DNA of 64,000 bases, taken from the NCBI RefSeq assembly GCF_009928485.1, contig NZ_JAABNP010000008.1, forward strand, positions 100,827 to 164,826, in the 5' to 3' direction. Source of the DNA: Clostridium sp. C2-6-12 (GTDB lineage: Bacteria; Bacillota; Clostridia; Clostridiales; Clostridiaceae). A model generated the notes under the pieces. The model was not told the DNA's origin. It did not search any database and worked only from the letters and a program-made list of their open reading frames with translations. The position numbers and the translations under genes were made by a program. The stretch's first letter is position 1, and each line of letters opens with the position of its first letter. Positions 1 to 8,895 of the stretch are shown one piece after another.

Positions 1-866
1 ACATATGATGTGTTAAACTCTGTTATATGTATATCCATTCCACTAAATTCCTCGAAACCATCTACAATTTCTCTAGTTGTCTCCAATAACTGAAATGATT
101 CATTAAGATCATGAAGTGTTGTATACTCATAGTGACCTGATTTTTCAGGAAGATGAGTTGCATAATGATGCCTAGTAATAAAATCCAAAGGAAGTTTCTT
201 CTCTCGAACATATTCAAGAAAAGAACGAATCCAAACTTTATCAGTTCCACCACAAACTGCAGGTCCCCCAATTTTTAAAGCAGGATTTACTTCTTTCACG
301 GCTAATGCTGTATATTCATACAATTTGAAATATTCCTCCATGTCAGCATCTTTCCAAAAGCCCTTAAGATTTGGTTCGTTCCATACTTCAATTGGCCATT
401 GTAATACATCTTCTTTACCATAGCGCTCAATTAAATGATGTAACAACGCTTGAACCATAGACGTCCAGTCATTATAGTTTTTTGGTGGAGTCACATTTCC
501 TTTCCAATAAAATACGGTCTGATTTCCAGAAGCCATTTTCTCTGGCATGAACCCAAGTTCCAAGAATGGTCGGATTCCAAGACTTATATAACTATCCATA
601 ACCCTATCAAGATAAGTAAAGTTATACTCAAATACTTGCTTTCCAGATTCATCCTCATAGCTCTGACAAATTGCCATATCGTCACAAAACAACCCATGAC
701 CGCGTATATGTTTGAAACCAATTACATCCTGCACCAACTTTAATTGCTCATAATACTCTTTATGCAGTGCTAGACCCATACGCCCAGTACCCACACAAAA
801 ATCCATTCCATTGTGAAAAGGTATTTCCATTCCATGTTCAACCAAAATGCTCTTTGCTTTACTCAT
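1..866 (-). CDS. GH39 family beta-xylosidase, C-terminal part beyond window
   Basis: Glycoside hydrolase family 39 enzyme, expected to release xylose from xylo-oligosaccharides in the cytoplasm. The frame is open from ATG at 866 to the window edge (about 288 residues), so the C-terminal part is missing. Visible family marks are VWNEPN with the probable acid/base Glu164 and ITEFNTSY with the probable nucleophile Glu283. The N-terminus (residues 1-30) has no signal peptide. A GGAGG-like site lies just upstream of the ATG. It is divergent from an AraC-type regulator at 1063, which probably controls it. Substrate (xylan-derived sugars) is inferred from the family; other GH39 activities such as alpha-L-iduronidase are unlikely in a clostridium. 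Confidence 0.88.
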   Translation of the reverse strand, partial: MSKAKSILVEHGMEIPFHNGMDFCVGTGRMGLALHKEYYEQLKLVQDVIGFKHIRGHGLFCDDMAICQSYEDESGKQVFEYNFTYLDRVMDSYISLGIRPFLELGFMPEKMASGNQTVFYWKGNVTPPKNYNDWTSMVQALLHHLIERYGKEDVLQWPIEVWNEPNLKGFWKDADMEEYFKLYEYTALAVKEVNPALKIGGPAVCGGTDKVWIRSFLEYVREKKLPLDFITRHHYATHLPEKSGHYEYTTLHDLNESFQLLETTREIVDGFEEFSGMDIHITEFNTSY

Positions 867-1009
867 ATATAAATCCTCCATTTATTTAATCTGAAATGCC
901 AGTATTCTCATACTTCAACTAACTCTTAAATATTAAACGATAAGTTTTGAACTATTAAACACTTAATTGACACCTCTATATTCAAATGATATCATTATAA
1001 AATGCAATA

Positions 1010-1040
1010 TTTATTGCGTATAAAATGTACTTTATTGCGT
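1010..1040 (+). promoter_or_regulatory. Tandem direct repeat, probable AraC-family operator
   Basis: Two exact copies of TTTATTGCGT at 1010-1019 and 1031-1040 are spaced 21 bp start to start, which is two helical turns. AraC/XylS proteins usually bind such tandem half-sites. The site ends 22 bp before the start of the AraC-type gene at 1063 and lies in the divergent region shared with the xylosidase gene, so it could serve both. Function is inferred. Confidence 0.5.
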
Positions 1041-1062
1041 GAAATCGAGGTGAACTTATTAT

Positions 1063-1902
1063 ATGTCTATATCTAGCAATCCATATTTAGAGGCTACAGA
1101 CAGAGATTTAACCTATGAAAATAAATCAACAATCGGTGATGCTACTTATCCTTACCATCGTCATAATAATTGTGAAATATATTTATTTCTAAAGGGCAAT
1201 GTTAAATTTTATCTAGAACATGGTTGTTACCAGTTGTCTCCCTATGACCTTATAATAATGAATCCAGAAGAGATGCACCGAATTGTCTGTGATGATGATT
1301 CATTGTATGAGCGTATCACAATTAACATAAAAAAATCCTACATGGATAAATTATCTAATTCAACAACTGATTTATCTGCCTGTTTCTATCATCGTCCCAT
1401 TGGAACAGGTAACATCTTAAGTCTTACACCAAAACAATCAGAAGATTTACTTAGTTTATGCAACTTACTTGACAATGCAATTTCATCTACTGATTATGGG
1501 CACAGCATTCAGAAAGAAGCTTACCTCTCTCTTTTGCTTGTATTAGTTAATTCAATTTTTGAAAAAAATACAAGCAATAATATCAGCATAATGCCAGGCT
1601 ACCTTATTGAAACAATGCAATACATCGAAAATCATTTAAGTGAAACTATTTCTCTGCAGCAACTTGGAAATAGATTTCATCAGGATAAAAATTACCTTAG
1701 CCAGCAATTCAAGAAACATACTGGAATGACACTTCGCCACTACTTACTAGATCGCAGAATTGCACGAGCAAAATCACTTCTTCTAAACGGATGTAATGTA
1801 ACTGAAGCCTGTTATCAATCTGGCTTCAATGATTATGCAAACTTTATACGAAGTTTCACAAAACTCGAAGGAACTTCACCTGGAAAATTCAAAAAAACTT
1901 AA
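1063..1902 (+). CDS. AraC-family transcriptional regulator
   Basis: 279-residue AraC/XylS regulator. The N-terminal half is a cupin-like sensor with YPYHRHNNCEIY near residue 30, a pattern usual for sugar-responsive members. The C-terminal 100 residues hold two helix-turn-helix units and end with the family signature region (ACYQSGFNDYANFIRSFTK). The gene is divergent from a GH39 xylosidase, so it probably activates it in response to a xyloside. A direct repeat just upstream suggests autoregulation. The ATG at 1063 is in frame with the full cupin domain. A hairpin and repeat box follow the stop. Confidence 0.9.
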   Translation: MSISSNPYLEATDRDLTYENKSTIGDATYPYHRHNNCEIYLFLKGNVKFYLEHGCYQLSPYDLIIMNPEEMHRIVCDDDSLYERITINIKKSYMDKLSNSTTDLSACFYHRPIGTGNILSLTPKQSEDLLSLCNLLDNAISSTDYGHSIQKEAYLSLLLVLVNSIFEKNTSNNISIMPGYLIETMQYIENHLSETISLQQLGNRFHQDKNYLSQQFKKHTGMTLRHYLLDRRIARAKSLLLNGCNVTEACYQSGFNDYANFIRSFTKLEGTSPGKFKKT

Positions 1903-1931
1903 ACTCATAAGGAGATTTTTGGAGCAAAAAA

Positions 1932-2019
1932 ACACGACCACCTGTAAGCAGCTATTTAAGCCACATACAAATGGTCGTGGATTTTATGGTGGAGGGCGAG
2001 TGTAACCTTTAAAATCCAT
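1932..2019 (-). repeat. Boundary repeat copy A: terminator hairpin plus conserved box
   Basis: The arms CACGACCA and TGGTCGTG form a long hairpin (1932-1980). A box follows (1979-2019) that contains ATGGTGGAGGGCGAG and ends in AAAATCCA, which pairs with TGGATTTT at its other end. Read on the minus strand the hairpin is followed by a T run, as in a terminator. The hairpin is nearly identical to the copy at 30241. The box recurs at 18614, 21671, 24761 and 30287 in the same orientation. It sits between two convergent genes, so it may terminate both. Confidence 0.7.
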
Positions 2020-2079
2020 CAATAAAATATATTAATTATTTCACCTACATATTTCATTTTTCTACTTTATATACCACTT

Positions 2080-3099
2080 CTAATTATTTTTTATCTTCCT
2101 CAATTCATCTATTTCTTCATCTTTTAGTCCTGTTAATTTAGTAATCATTTCATTACTCAATCCCATTTTTATTGCTTGTATTGCTGTATCAGTTGCTTGT
2201 TTTTCTATACCTTGTTTTATTCCTTGTTGCATACCTTGTTGCATACCTTGCTGTATTCCTTTTTGCAACCCTTTTTGTATCCCCTTTTGTGTATTATCTG
2301 CTATTATATTATCTAATGTTTTTCCTAAATTTGATACCATAAAATCCACCTCCTGTTGATTTGATTTTTCTATTATTTCATCAACTTGTTCTTGTAAGTT
2401 TTCTTCCAATCTTGGTTTTATTATATTTTTAAGCCACTGCTTGAACACATCAAATTGTTCTGGTGATATCTTCTTTAATATATAAATTGTTTTTCTTAAT
2501 CTTCTTATTAGTTCTTCTTGATCCATTTGCTGATCCAATAGAAATATTGCTGATACTAAATTTGATACATTATATAATTCCTCATTAGAATATCTATTTA
2601 TATCAAAAAATATATAATTGAAATCTAATATATTGTCTTCAAATAATTCATATCCACTTAATATTTCCTTAAAACTTTTATTAGCTGTCCATTTGCTCTT
2701 ACCATTATATAATACTATTGGAACTACTGCTGGCAATCTAAATTCTTTTCTTCTTCTATCAGCTTTTGTTGAATTTTTTAATATATCTCTCCAAACTTCA
2801 ACCATATAAAATAATAATCTCATAGGCATTTGAAAATCCACTCTTGATTGAAATTCTAGTAATACATAAAATATCACTTCATTTCCATTTATATTTATTT
2901 TATATAATATATCAGATTCTTCCTCTTCAAAATCAGAAAGAATATATGATTTATCTACTAGAATTAAATCCTCTTCTTTTATTAAATTCACCCAGTCCTT
3001 TTTTACAAAGCTTTTTAATAATTCTAAAAAGGTACTTCTATGTGAAAATAAATGTTTATAACCAACATCGTGCTCATGATGAACTTTAGTTTTTTTCAA
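2080..3099 (-). CDS. Rpn-family recombination-promoting nuclease / PF04754-type transposase-like protein
   Basis: 339-residue protein of the Rpn/Transposase_31 group, DNA nucleases of the PD-(D/E)XK superfamily that are also called putative transposases. Recognisable parts are the N-terminal HDVGYKHLFSHRSTFLELL, the central VPIVLYNGKSKW, and a C-terminal tail of repeated K/Q-G-I/M-Q units (about residues 274-300), typical of the family. Such proteins are abundant and variable in clostridia; RpnA-type members promote RecA-independent recombination in E. coli. No inverted repeats or target duplication are seen around it, so it is not called an insertion sequence. Confidence 0.85.
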   Translation of the reverse strand: MKKTKVHHEHDVGYKHLFSHRSTFLELLKSFVKKDWVNLIKEEDLILVDKSYILSDFEEEESDILYKININGNEVIFYVLLEFQSRVDFQMPMRLLFYMVEVWRDILKNSTKADRRRKEFRLPAVVPIVLYNGKSKWTANKSFKEILSGYELFEDNILDFNYIFFDINRYSNEELYNVSNLVSAIFLLDQQMDQEELIRRLRKTIYILKKISPEQFDVFKQWLKNIIKPRLEENLQEQVDEIIEKSNQQEVDFMVSNLGKTLDNIIADNTQKGIQKGLQKGIQQGMQQGMQQGIKQGIEKQATDTAIQAIKMGLSNEMITKLTGLKDEEIDELRKIKNN

Positions 3100-3251
3100 T
3101 GCATCACTCCCAATACTTTTATACTTATATTATATCGTAATATCTTATATATTTAAACTTCAACTTTGCTCATTCTATGTTTAAATGAACCTAAATTAAT
3201 CATTTCCATATTCATTCTTAATTATACTTGTTTGTATTACTAATAATATAA

Positions 3252-3289
3252 AAACACCCAATCTACATTGAATGTAAATTGAGTGAAAA
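3252..3289 (-). terminator. Rho-independent terminator of the methyltransferase gene
   Basis: Imperfect inverted repeat with arms CACCCAATCTACAT and ATGTAAATTGAGTG. Read on the minus strand it is followed by GTGTTTTTAT. It lies 20 bp past the stop of the gene ending at 3308. Confidence 0.6.
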
Positions 3290-3307
3290 GCTACAGTATT
3301 TTCAATT

Positions 3308-3955
3308 CTATTCCTTTACAAAATTCATTACATTCATCCGTTCTAACATATTAAAAGTAATAGTTCCCTTTTGAATATAATATAAGGTATGACACTTTTC
3401 CCAGTGAACTCCTTTTGTCTGGCAAGTGCCTACATATTTAAAATTAAACTCTTCAATTTCTGCTTTAGACTTTGCTATGGAATATTTTTTCTTATTATTA
3501 TCTTTATCTCTCCAATTACTTAAATGAAAAGGAAGAACTGATAAACAGCCACCCTTTTTAAGTACACGCCAACTTTCCTCAAGAAGCATTTTTTTCTTTT
3601 CATAATCTGCATGAAGTGTATCATATAAAATAACTAAATCTAATGAATTATCTTCGAAATGATTAAAATTCACTGCATCCTCTGTAATAAGCTTTATGTT
3701 TGTAAGCTTTCTCTCTTGAATTTTATCAGATACCTCTTTTACACATATGGGATTTCTCTCTACTCCATATATGGTACCATTTGGGAATGCATATGAAGCT
3801 GCAAACATATACTGTCCAAAGCCATATCCAAAATCAAGTATTTGTGGTATATCATTATCATTTAAGGGGATTTCTTTGAAAAAATCTATTCCTTCTGTTT
3901 TCTCCCATAAAGCTATGTCATCATAAAGATGTTCGTTTAAATTTGAATAACACAT
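3308..3955 (-). CDS. Class I SAM-dependent methyltransferase
   Basis: 215-residue Rossmann-fold methyltransferase. Motif I is ILDFGYGFGQYMF near residue 40, an acidic residue follows in IYGVERN, and the post-I region includes LDLVILYDTLHADYEKKKML and VLKKGGCLSVLPFH. The substrate cannot be told; the overall layout is like UbiE/Methyltransf_11 proteins. The gene stands alone with its own terminator, and the next upstream gene encodes an unrelated surface protein. It is one of several small methyltransferases in this window. Confidence 0.82.
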   Translation of the reverse strand: MCYSNLNEHLYDDIALWEKTEGIDFFKEIPLNDNDIPQILDFGYGFGQYMFAASYAFPNGTIYGVERNPICVKEVSDKIQERKLTNIKLITEDAVNFNHFEDNSLDLVILYDTLHADYEKKKMLLEESWRVLKKGGCLSVLPFHLSNWRDKDNNKKKYSIAKSKAEIEEFNFKYVGTCQTKGVHWEKCHTLYYIQKGTITFNMLERMNVMNFVKE

Positions 3956-4028
3956 TATTATCCCGCCTATATATTTTGTTTATCTACTTTTTTCATTATT
4001 CACCACATATATCAACATAATTATCAGA

Positions 4029-5027
4029 TTATTTTTTCGACTTTCTTATAAATCTTATAATAAAGTAAACTAAACCTCCTATGCTTCCGAAGAAAATAAG
4101 CATTAGTATTAATACAGCTATTATACCTGCCGTTTTGTTGCTTACAGTAGATGTTTTTGATTCTTTTGCTGAATTATCAGGCTTATCATCTACTGAAGGC
4201 GTTGTCTTTACATTATCAGTATCACTTACAGTACTAGTATCTGATTCTGCTGATGAATTATTGTCGCTACTATTCTGTACATTTGCGGAATTATTACTGT
4301 TACTATAGCTTCCAGATTTAAAGCCGCTTACACTGCCAGTTGATGTTTTTGTTTGTGGACTCTTAGCTGTTACATTGTCATTATTCTTACTTTGTGAAGA
4401 TTCTGAGCCACTGCTATAGCTTCCAGATTTAAATCCACTAGCAGCTGCATTAGATGTATCTTTACTTTGGTTATTAGATTGTTTACTGTTGCTACTACTG
4501 CTAGTATCTTTACTATTTGTGGAACTACCACTGGAGCTAGTACTATTAGTTTGTTTATTGCTTGTTGAACTAGTGCTAGAACTATTACTATAAGTTCCTG
4601 ACTTAAATCCACTAGTAGCTGCATTAGAAGTATTAGTATTAGTATTAGTATTGGAATTTGTAGCTTGTGTACTATTGCTAGTACTATTAGTTTGTTTATT
4701 GGTTGTGGAATTAGCGTTTCCACTGGTTGAGGTTCCGCTATAACTTCCAGATTTATAACCACTACTTGAGGTATTAGATGTATCTGGAACTGAACTCTTA
4801 CTGGTACTACTTGTTGTTGAAGTGGTTGTAGTACTTTTTGATCCAGATGAAGCACTATAACTGCCTGAACTATAACCACTTCCACTAGTTTTTGAGGTTG
4901 ACGAGCTAGAAGTTGAGCTTGTACTAGTAGTCCCCTTTGCAAAAACATCTACACTAGAAAATGTAATTGCAAAAATAGCAAGCACTGAAATTAGAAAAAA
5001 TTTTATTAACTGTTTATGTCTTTTCAT
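4029..5027 (-). CDS. Ser/Thr/Asn-rich secreted protein with C-terminal membrane anchor
   Basis: 332 residues. Residues 1-31 form a signal peptide (basic start, hydrophobic core, cleavage probably after VFA). Residues 32-295 are low-complexity Ser/Thr/Asn/Gly. Within this lie five spaced copies of a motif of the form SG(Y/F)xSG(S/T)YS. Residues about 300-322 are one transmembrane helix followed by a basic cytoplasmic tail (RFIRKSKK). The protein is therefore probably anchored to the membrane with a long flexible extracellular stalk. There is no LPXTG motif. Function unknown; wall-associated or adhesive roles are possible. Confidence 0.75.
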   Translation of the reverse strand: MKRHKQLIKFFLISVLAIFAITFSSVDVFAKGTTSTSSTSSSSTSKTSGSGYSSGSYSASSGSKSTTTTSTTSSTSKSSVPDTSNTSSSGYKSGSYSGTSTSGNANSTTNKQTNSTSNSTQATNSNTNTNTNTSNAATSGFKSGTYSNSSSTSSTSNKQTNSTSSSGSSTNSKDTSSSSNSKQSNNQSKDTSNAAASGFKSGSYSSGSESSQSKNNDNVTAKSPQTKTSTGSVSGFKSGSYSNSNNSANVQNSSDNNSSAESDTSTVSDTDNVKTTPSVDDKPDNSAKESKTSTVSNKTAGIIAVLILMLIFFGSIGGLVYFIIRFIRKSKK

Positions 5028-5170
5028 TTTAGTCTCCTGTTTATTGAAATTTATATTATTTTATAAATACTTACAAGGAAATTTTATCATATTTTACATT
5101 ATCATTACATATTAAATGTTCTAAATTTCTATAAATATTAAATCACTATCATAAATTAAATAAAAAACTC

Positions 5171-5215
5171 AAAAACAGTGTGAGTCTCAAACAAATGAGA
5201 TTCACACTGTTTTTT
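5171..5215 (-). terminator. Rho-independent terminator of the maoC operon
   Basis: Strong hairpin with arms AAAAACAGTGTGA and TCACACTGTTTTTT and inner arms TCTCA/TGAGA, just past the stop of the gene ending at 5226. T runs occur on both sides, so it can work in both directions. Confidence 0.85.
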
Positions 5216-5225
5216 AAGCTTGTCT

Positions 5226-5642
5226 TTATTTTGGAGGCATTATAGTTGCAACACCAATTAATACTTCAACACCATTTTGATTTGTACATACAGTACTTAA
5301 TTTTATTCTATTCTTTTCTTCAAACTTCTCTATAACCTCTACCTCAGCCTTAATTGTATCTCCTATTTTAACAGGAGCCATAAATTTAAGTTCTTGTCCA
5401 AGATATATTGAGCCTGGTCCTGGCAGTTGCATTCCAAGTACTGCTGATACTAAACCAGCTGTTAACATACCATGAGCAATTCTGCCCTGAAACATAGTCT
5501 TTTCTGATTCAACTTGATTTATGTGGGCTGGGTTTAAGTCTCCAGTTATACCAGCATATAGGTATACATCTGTTTCTGTAATGGTTTTTTGAAAAGATGC
5601 TTTATCACCAATATTTAATTCTTTTATAGTTAAGCCCTTCAC
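5226..5642 (-). CDS. MaoC-family (R)-specific enoyl-CoA hydratase
   Basis: 138-residue single-hotdog MaoC protein, the usual length for PhaJ-type (R)-specific enoyl-CoA hydratases. The catalytic Asp/His pair is in GDLNPAHIN (about residues 34-42). The GTG start at 5642 is preceded by GGAGGAATTGTAA. It is the third gene of an operon with a GntP permease and a CoA-transferase. In this setting it would interconvert (R)-3-hydroxyacyl-CoA and 2-enoyl-CoA, for example (R)-3-hydroxybutyryl-CoA and crotonyl-CoA. That substrate is inferred from the neighbours. Confidence 0.85.
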   Translation of the reverse strand: MKGLTIKELNIGDKASFQKTITETDVYLYAGITGDLNPAHINQVESEKTMFQGRIAHGMLTAGLVSAVLGMQLPGPGSIYLGQELKFMAPVKIGDTIKAEVEVIEKFEEKNRIKLSTVCTNQNGVEVLIGVATIMPPK

Positions 5643-5703
5643 TTACAATTCCTCCTTTTTATTTCATGTTTTTTCTAAATTATTATTTAGTTCCTCCATT
5701 TCT

Positions 5704-7098
5704 TTATACAAAGTGTAATATGCTTTGTAATGCTATTAATACAAATACAGTTGCTGTTTTAATGCAAGTTATCACGAAAATATCCTTATATGATTGTTTA
5801 TGAGTCAAGCCTGCAATTCCTAGTAGTGTAATAACTGCACCATTATGAGGTAATGTATCCATTCCACCTGAAGCCATTGCAGCAACACGGTGAAGTAATT
5901 GTGGATCTACACCAACATTATTTGCCCAAGTTAAATATTGTTTACCAAATGTATCAAGAGCTATACTCATTCCACCTGATGCAGAGCCTGTGACTCCTGA
6001 AAGAACATTTACTGTAATAGCTTCTGAAGGTAATGGACTTCCGTTTGGATTAATATTTGTTAAAGCATGAGCAATAGATTGAAATCCAGGTAAAGTCTTA
6101 ATAACATTACCAAACCCTACTTCTGATGCTGTATTCATAACAGCAAGTAATGATCCAATTGCACCAGCATTAATTGATGATGCTAAGTTACCTTTCATAC
6201 GCTTTGGATTAATAGAAATTGCAAGAAGAATACCAAATACAAGTGCAATCATTAATGCCCAGTTATTCATTGAACCTACAACTCCTGCTTCTGGAATGTT
6301 GTAAGGAGCTTTAGTTACCCAAGAAACTATATCCCATTTAGGAAATACTAATTTTTGAAGAATTAAAGTCAATCCAAGTACAGATATTAAAGGCAAGGCT
6401 GATATAAATGGATTTGGTAAACTTCCATCTTCAACAAGTACTGGTTCATTTTTATGATTATCTCCATAACCTTCTCCATTTGCTTGTGCTTTACGTTTAC
6501 GCCATTCAAGATAAGATACACCACAAACTAAAACCATAATTGCACCTAAGGTTCCAAATACAGGAGCAGCATAAAGATCTGTGTTAAAAAACTTCATTGG
6601 TATAGAATTTTGAATTTGAGGTGTTCCTGGAAGTGCATCCATAGTAAACGTGAAAGCTCCAACTGCAATAGTTGCAGGAACAAGTCTCTTAGGAATATCT
6701 GCTTCTTTAAATATTGATGCTGCAAATGGATATACTGCAAATGCAACAACGAATAGACTTACACCACCATAAGTTAGAATAGCTGCTGATAAGATTACAG
6801 ATAACATAGCACGCTTCTTACCTAACTTTTCAACAATAAATTTTGCAATAGATTTTGCTGCACCGGATTGCTCCATAACTTTACCAAAAACAGCACCTAA
6901 TAAGAAAAATGGAAAGTATACTTTTACATAGTTACCTAAGTTAGGTAGAAATATTTCTGTATAGGTTGGCATTATTGCCATCCCTGAAAATATAGCTGCT
7001 GCAATTGCAAATATAGGTGCAAAAACAATAACTGAGAACCCTCTATAAGCCATAACCATTAGTAGTACTAAACTTAATAAAATTCCTATAACTGCCAT
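5704..7098 (-). CDS. GntP-family permease
   Basis: 464-residue polytopic membrane protein of the GntP (gluconate:H+ symporter) family with about 12 hydrophobic segments. It contains the glycine-rich conserved regions of the family such as GGVSLFVVAFAVYPF, LPGTPQIQN and ASGGMDTLPHNGAVITLL. GGAGG precedes the ATG. The family includes gluconate, 3-hydroxybutyrate and other organic-acid carriers. Its position between a CoA-transferase and a MaoC hydratase favours a short-chain hydroxy or keto acid over a sugar acid. Confidence 0.88.
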   Translation of the reverse strand: MAVIGILLSLVLLMVMAYRGFSVIVFAPIFAIAAAIFSGMAIMPTYTEIFLPNLGNYVKVYFPFFLLGAVFGKVMEQSGAAKSIAKFIVEKLGKKRAMLSVILSAAILTYGGVSLFVVAFAVYPFAASIFKEADIPKRLVPATIAVGAFTFTMDALPGTPQIQNSIPMKFFNTDLYAAPVFGTLGAIMVLVCGVSYLEWRKRKAQANGEGYGDNHKNEPVLVEDGSLPNPFISALPLISVLGLTLILQKLVFPKWDIVSWVTKAPYNIPEAGVVGSMNNWALMIALVFGILLAISINPKRMKGNLASSINAGAIGSLLAVMNTASEVGFGNVIKTLPGFQSIAHALTNINPNGSPLPSEAITVNVLSGVTGSASGGMSIALDTFGKQYLTWANNVGVDPQLLHRVAAMASGGMDTLPHNGAVITLLGIAGLTHKQSYKDIFVITCIKTATVFVLIALQSILHFV

Positions 7099-7173
7099 AT
7101 ATAAAACCTCCGTTATTTTATTATTTTTTTATTAATAACTTTATCTTTTTGAGTTTTTACTGGTATTGATACA

Positions 7174-8718
7174 TTACTTAAGATTCATAAGTTTTTCTTC
7201 AAAAATTCTTTCATCCATGATTTTTAATTCAGCTGGCATTATTGGTTCAAAATCCATTTGGTCAAGAATGTCTTTTTTAAGATCTACTCCTGGCGCTATT
7301 TCTACTAACTCTATCCCAGCCTTAGTTAATCTAAAAACTGCTCTCTCAGTAATATAAAGCACTTGTTGATTAACATCTCTTGCATAATCTCCACTAAAAG
7401 TAATTTGCTCAACATTCCTTATGAATTTCTTTGACTTTCCTTCATTTTCAATAAAAAGCTTACCTTCAGAAATATTAATTTTAAGTCCTCCTGCAGTAAA
7501 GGTTCCACAGAAAATAACCTTCTTTGCATTTTGAGTTATATTAATAAAACCTCCACAGCCAGCTATTTTAGGACCAAATTTACTTACATTGATATTTCCT
7601 TCTTCATCACATTGAGCAAGCCCTAAAAATGCTACATCTAGTCCTCCACCATCATAAAAGTCAAATTGAGAAGATTGATCTATTATACTGTCTGGATTAA
7701 TAGCTGCACCAAAACTCAATCCTCCTGCTGGTATTCCTCCAATTGGCCCAGACTCAATTGTAAGTCTCATGGTATCGCCTATATTTTCTTCATTTGCTAC
7801 CATTGATATTCCCTCTGGCATTCCAATTCCTAAATTTGTGATTGCATTTGGTACAAGTTCCATGGCGCAGCGTCTTGCTATTATTTTTCTTTCATCCATT
7901 GGAAGGCATTTAATAGCATTAACTGGCATTTTTATTTCTCCACAGAAAGCTGGATTAAATGGTTCATCAAAGGTCTGCATGTGATCCTCAGCAGTAGCTA
8001 CGACTACAGCATCAACAAGTATTCCAGGAATCTTTACTAGCCTTGGATCTAAAGTTCCTTTTGATACTATCTTTTCAACCTGAATAATAACCTTTCCACC
8101 AGAATTCTTTGCAGCCTGTGCCATTGCAAGGCCATCAAGGGTTGCAGCTTCCTTTTGAAGACTTGCATTTCCTTCTTCATCTGCATAAGTAGCTCTAATT
8201 ATTGCTACATTTATAGGAAAAGCTTTGTAGTAAAGATACTCTTTATCATCAATTTCAATTACCTTTACAATATCTTCAGTAGTACAACTATTTAATTTTC
8301 CTCCCTCAACTCTTGGATCTACAAAGGTTTTTAAACCAACATGAGTAATTGTTCCTGGCTTTCCTGCCGCAATATCTCTATACAAGCTAGATATTACTCC
8401 TTGAGGAAAATTATAAGCTTTTATCTTATTTTCAATAGCAAGCTTCTGAACCTTAGGAGCTAACCCCCAATGTCCTCCTATTACTTTTGAAAGAAGACCT
8501 TCCTGACCTAAATGATTTAGGCCTTTCTCCTTACCATCTCCTTGACCTGCTGCATAAACAAGAGTTAAGTTATTTGGCTTGCCTTGCTCAAGGTAAATTT
8601 CCTTAAGCTTCTTAGTAATTCCCTCTGGATGTCCAGCTCCTATAAATCCGCCAACTGCAACTGTGTCTTCATTTTTAATTAAAGAAATTGCTTGTTCAAC
8701 TGACATTATCTTGCTCAT
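7174..8718 (-). CDS. Acetate/3-ketoacid-type CoA-transferase (fused alpha-beta)
   Basis: About 514 residues, a fused alpha and beta subunit family I CoA-transferase (YdiF/propionate CoA-transferase type). The N-terminal half has VAVGGFIGAGHPEG. The second half has GIGMPEGIS and the catalytic Glu in TIESGPIGG (about residue 322), followed by GGGLDVAFLGLAQCD. I place the start at 8718 because GGAGGAC lies 5 nt before this ATG; a longer frame opens at 8754 without a site. It probably moves CoA from acyl-CoA to an imported acid. First gene of a three-gene operon under a -24/-12 promoter. Confidence 0.9.
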   Translation of the reverse strand: MSKIMSVEQAISLIKNEDTVAVGGFIGAGHPEGITKKLKEIYLEQGKPNNLTLVYAAGQGDGKEKGLNHLGQEGLLSKVIGGHWGLAPKVQKLAIENKIKAYNFPQGVISSLYRDIAAGKPGTITHVGLKTFVDPRVEGGKLNSCTTEDIVKVIEIDDKEYLYYKAFPINVAIIRATYADEEGNASLQKEAATLDGLAMAQAAKNSGGKVIIQVEKIVSKGTLDPRLVKIPGILVDAVVVATAEDHMQTFDEPFNPAFCGEIKMPVNAIKCLPMDERKIIARRCAMELVPNAITNLGIGMPEGISMVANEENIGDTMRLTIESGPIGGIPAGGLSFGAAINPDSIIDQSSQFDFYDGGGLDVAFLGLAQCDEEGNINVSKFGPKIAGCGGFINITQNAKKVIFCGTFTAGGLKINISEGKLFIENEGKSKKFIRNVEQITFSGDYARDVNQQVLYITERAVFRLTKAGIELVEIAPGVDLKKDILDQMDFEPIMPAELKIMDERIFEEKLMNLK

Positions 8719-8798
8719 ATTTTGTCCTCCTTTTTTAAATACTTTATAAAGCAAAAGTAAAATATTTATTAATGAGTTCGTTTACACTTATTTATATA

Positions 8799-8814
8799 AG
8801 CAATAGTCATGCCA
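8799..8814 (-). promoter_or_regulatory. Sigma-54 (-24/-12) promoter of the CoA-transferase operon
   Basis: On the minus strand the sequence reads TGGCAT-GACTA-TTGCT, which keeps the invariant GG-N10-GC spacing of sigma-54 promoters. It lies about 80 nt upstream of the CoA-transferase start, directly downstream of a gene for a sigma-54-dependent activator. The match and context together make this strong. Confidence 0.88.
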
Positions 8815-8895
8815 AAGATTTAAAGAAGGAACAAACACAAAATCCAGCTTTATCAAACTTTGATTGAGTATAAATCATTTACTAATTAAAGTTTA

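Noticed and set aside
450..743. A 97-codon plus-strand frame opposite the xylosidase gene
   Set aside because: It is the shadow of the GH39 frame, which carries both catalytic motifs.
2080..3099. The Rpn-type gene as an insertion sequence
   Set aside because: No terminal inverted repeats or target-site duplication are seen around it, and Rpn proteins are usually nucleases without element ends.
4370..4948. A 192-codon frame rich in Leu, Val, Ile and Gln overlapping the Ser/Thr-rich protein gene
   Set aside because: It is an alternative frame of the low-complexity Ser/Thr codons on the same strand. The other frame has a signal peptide and membrane anchor.
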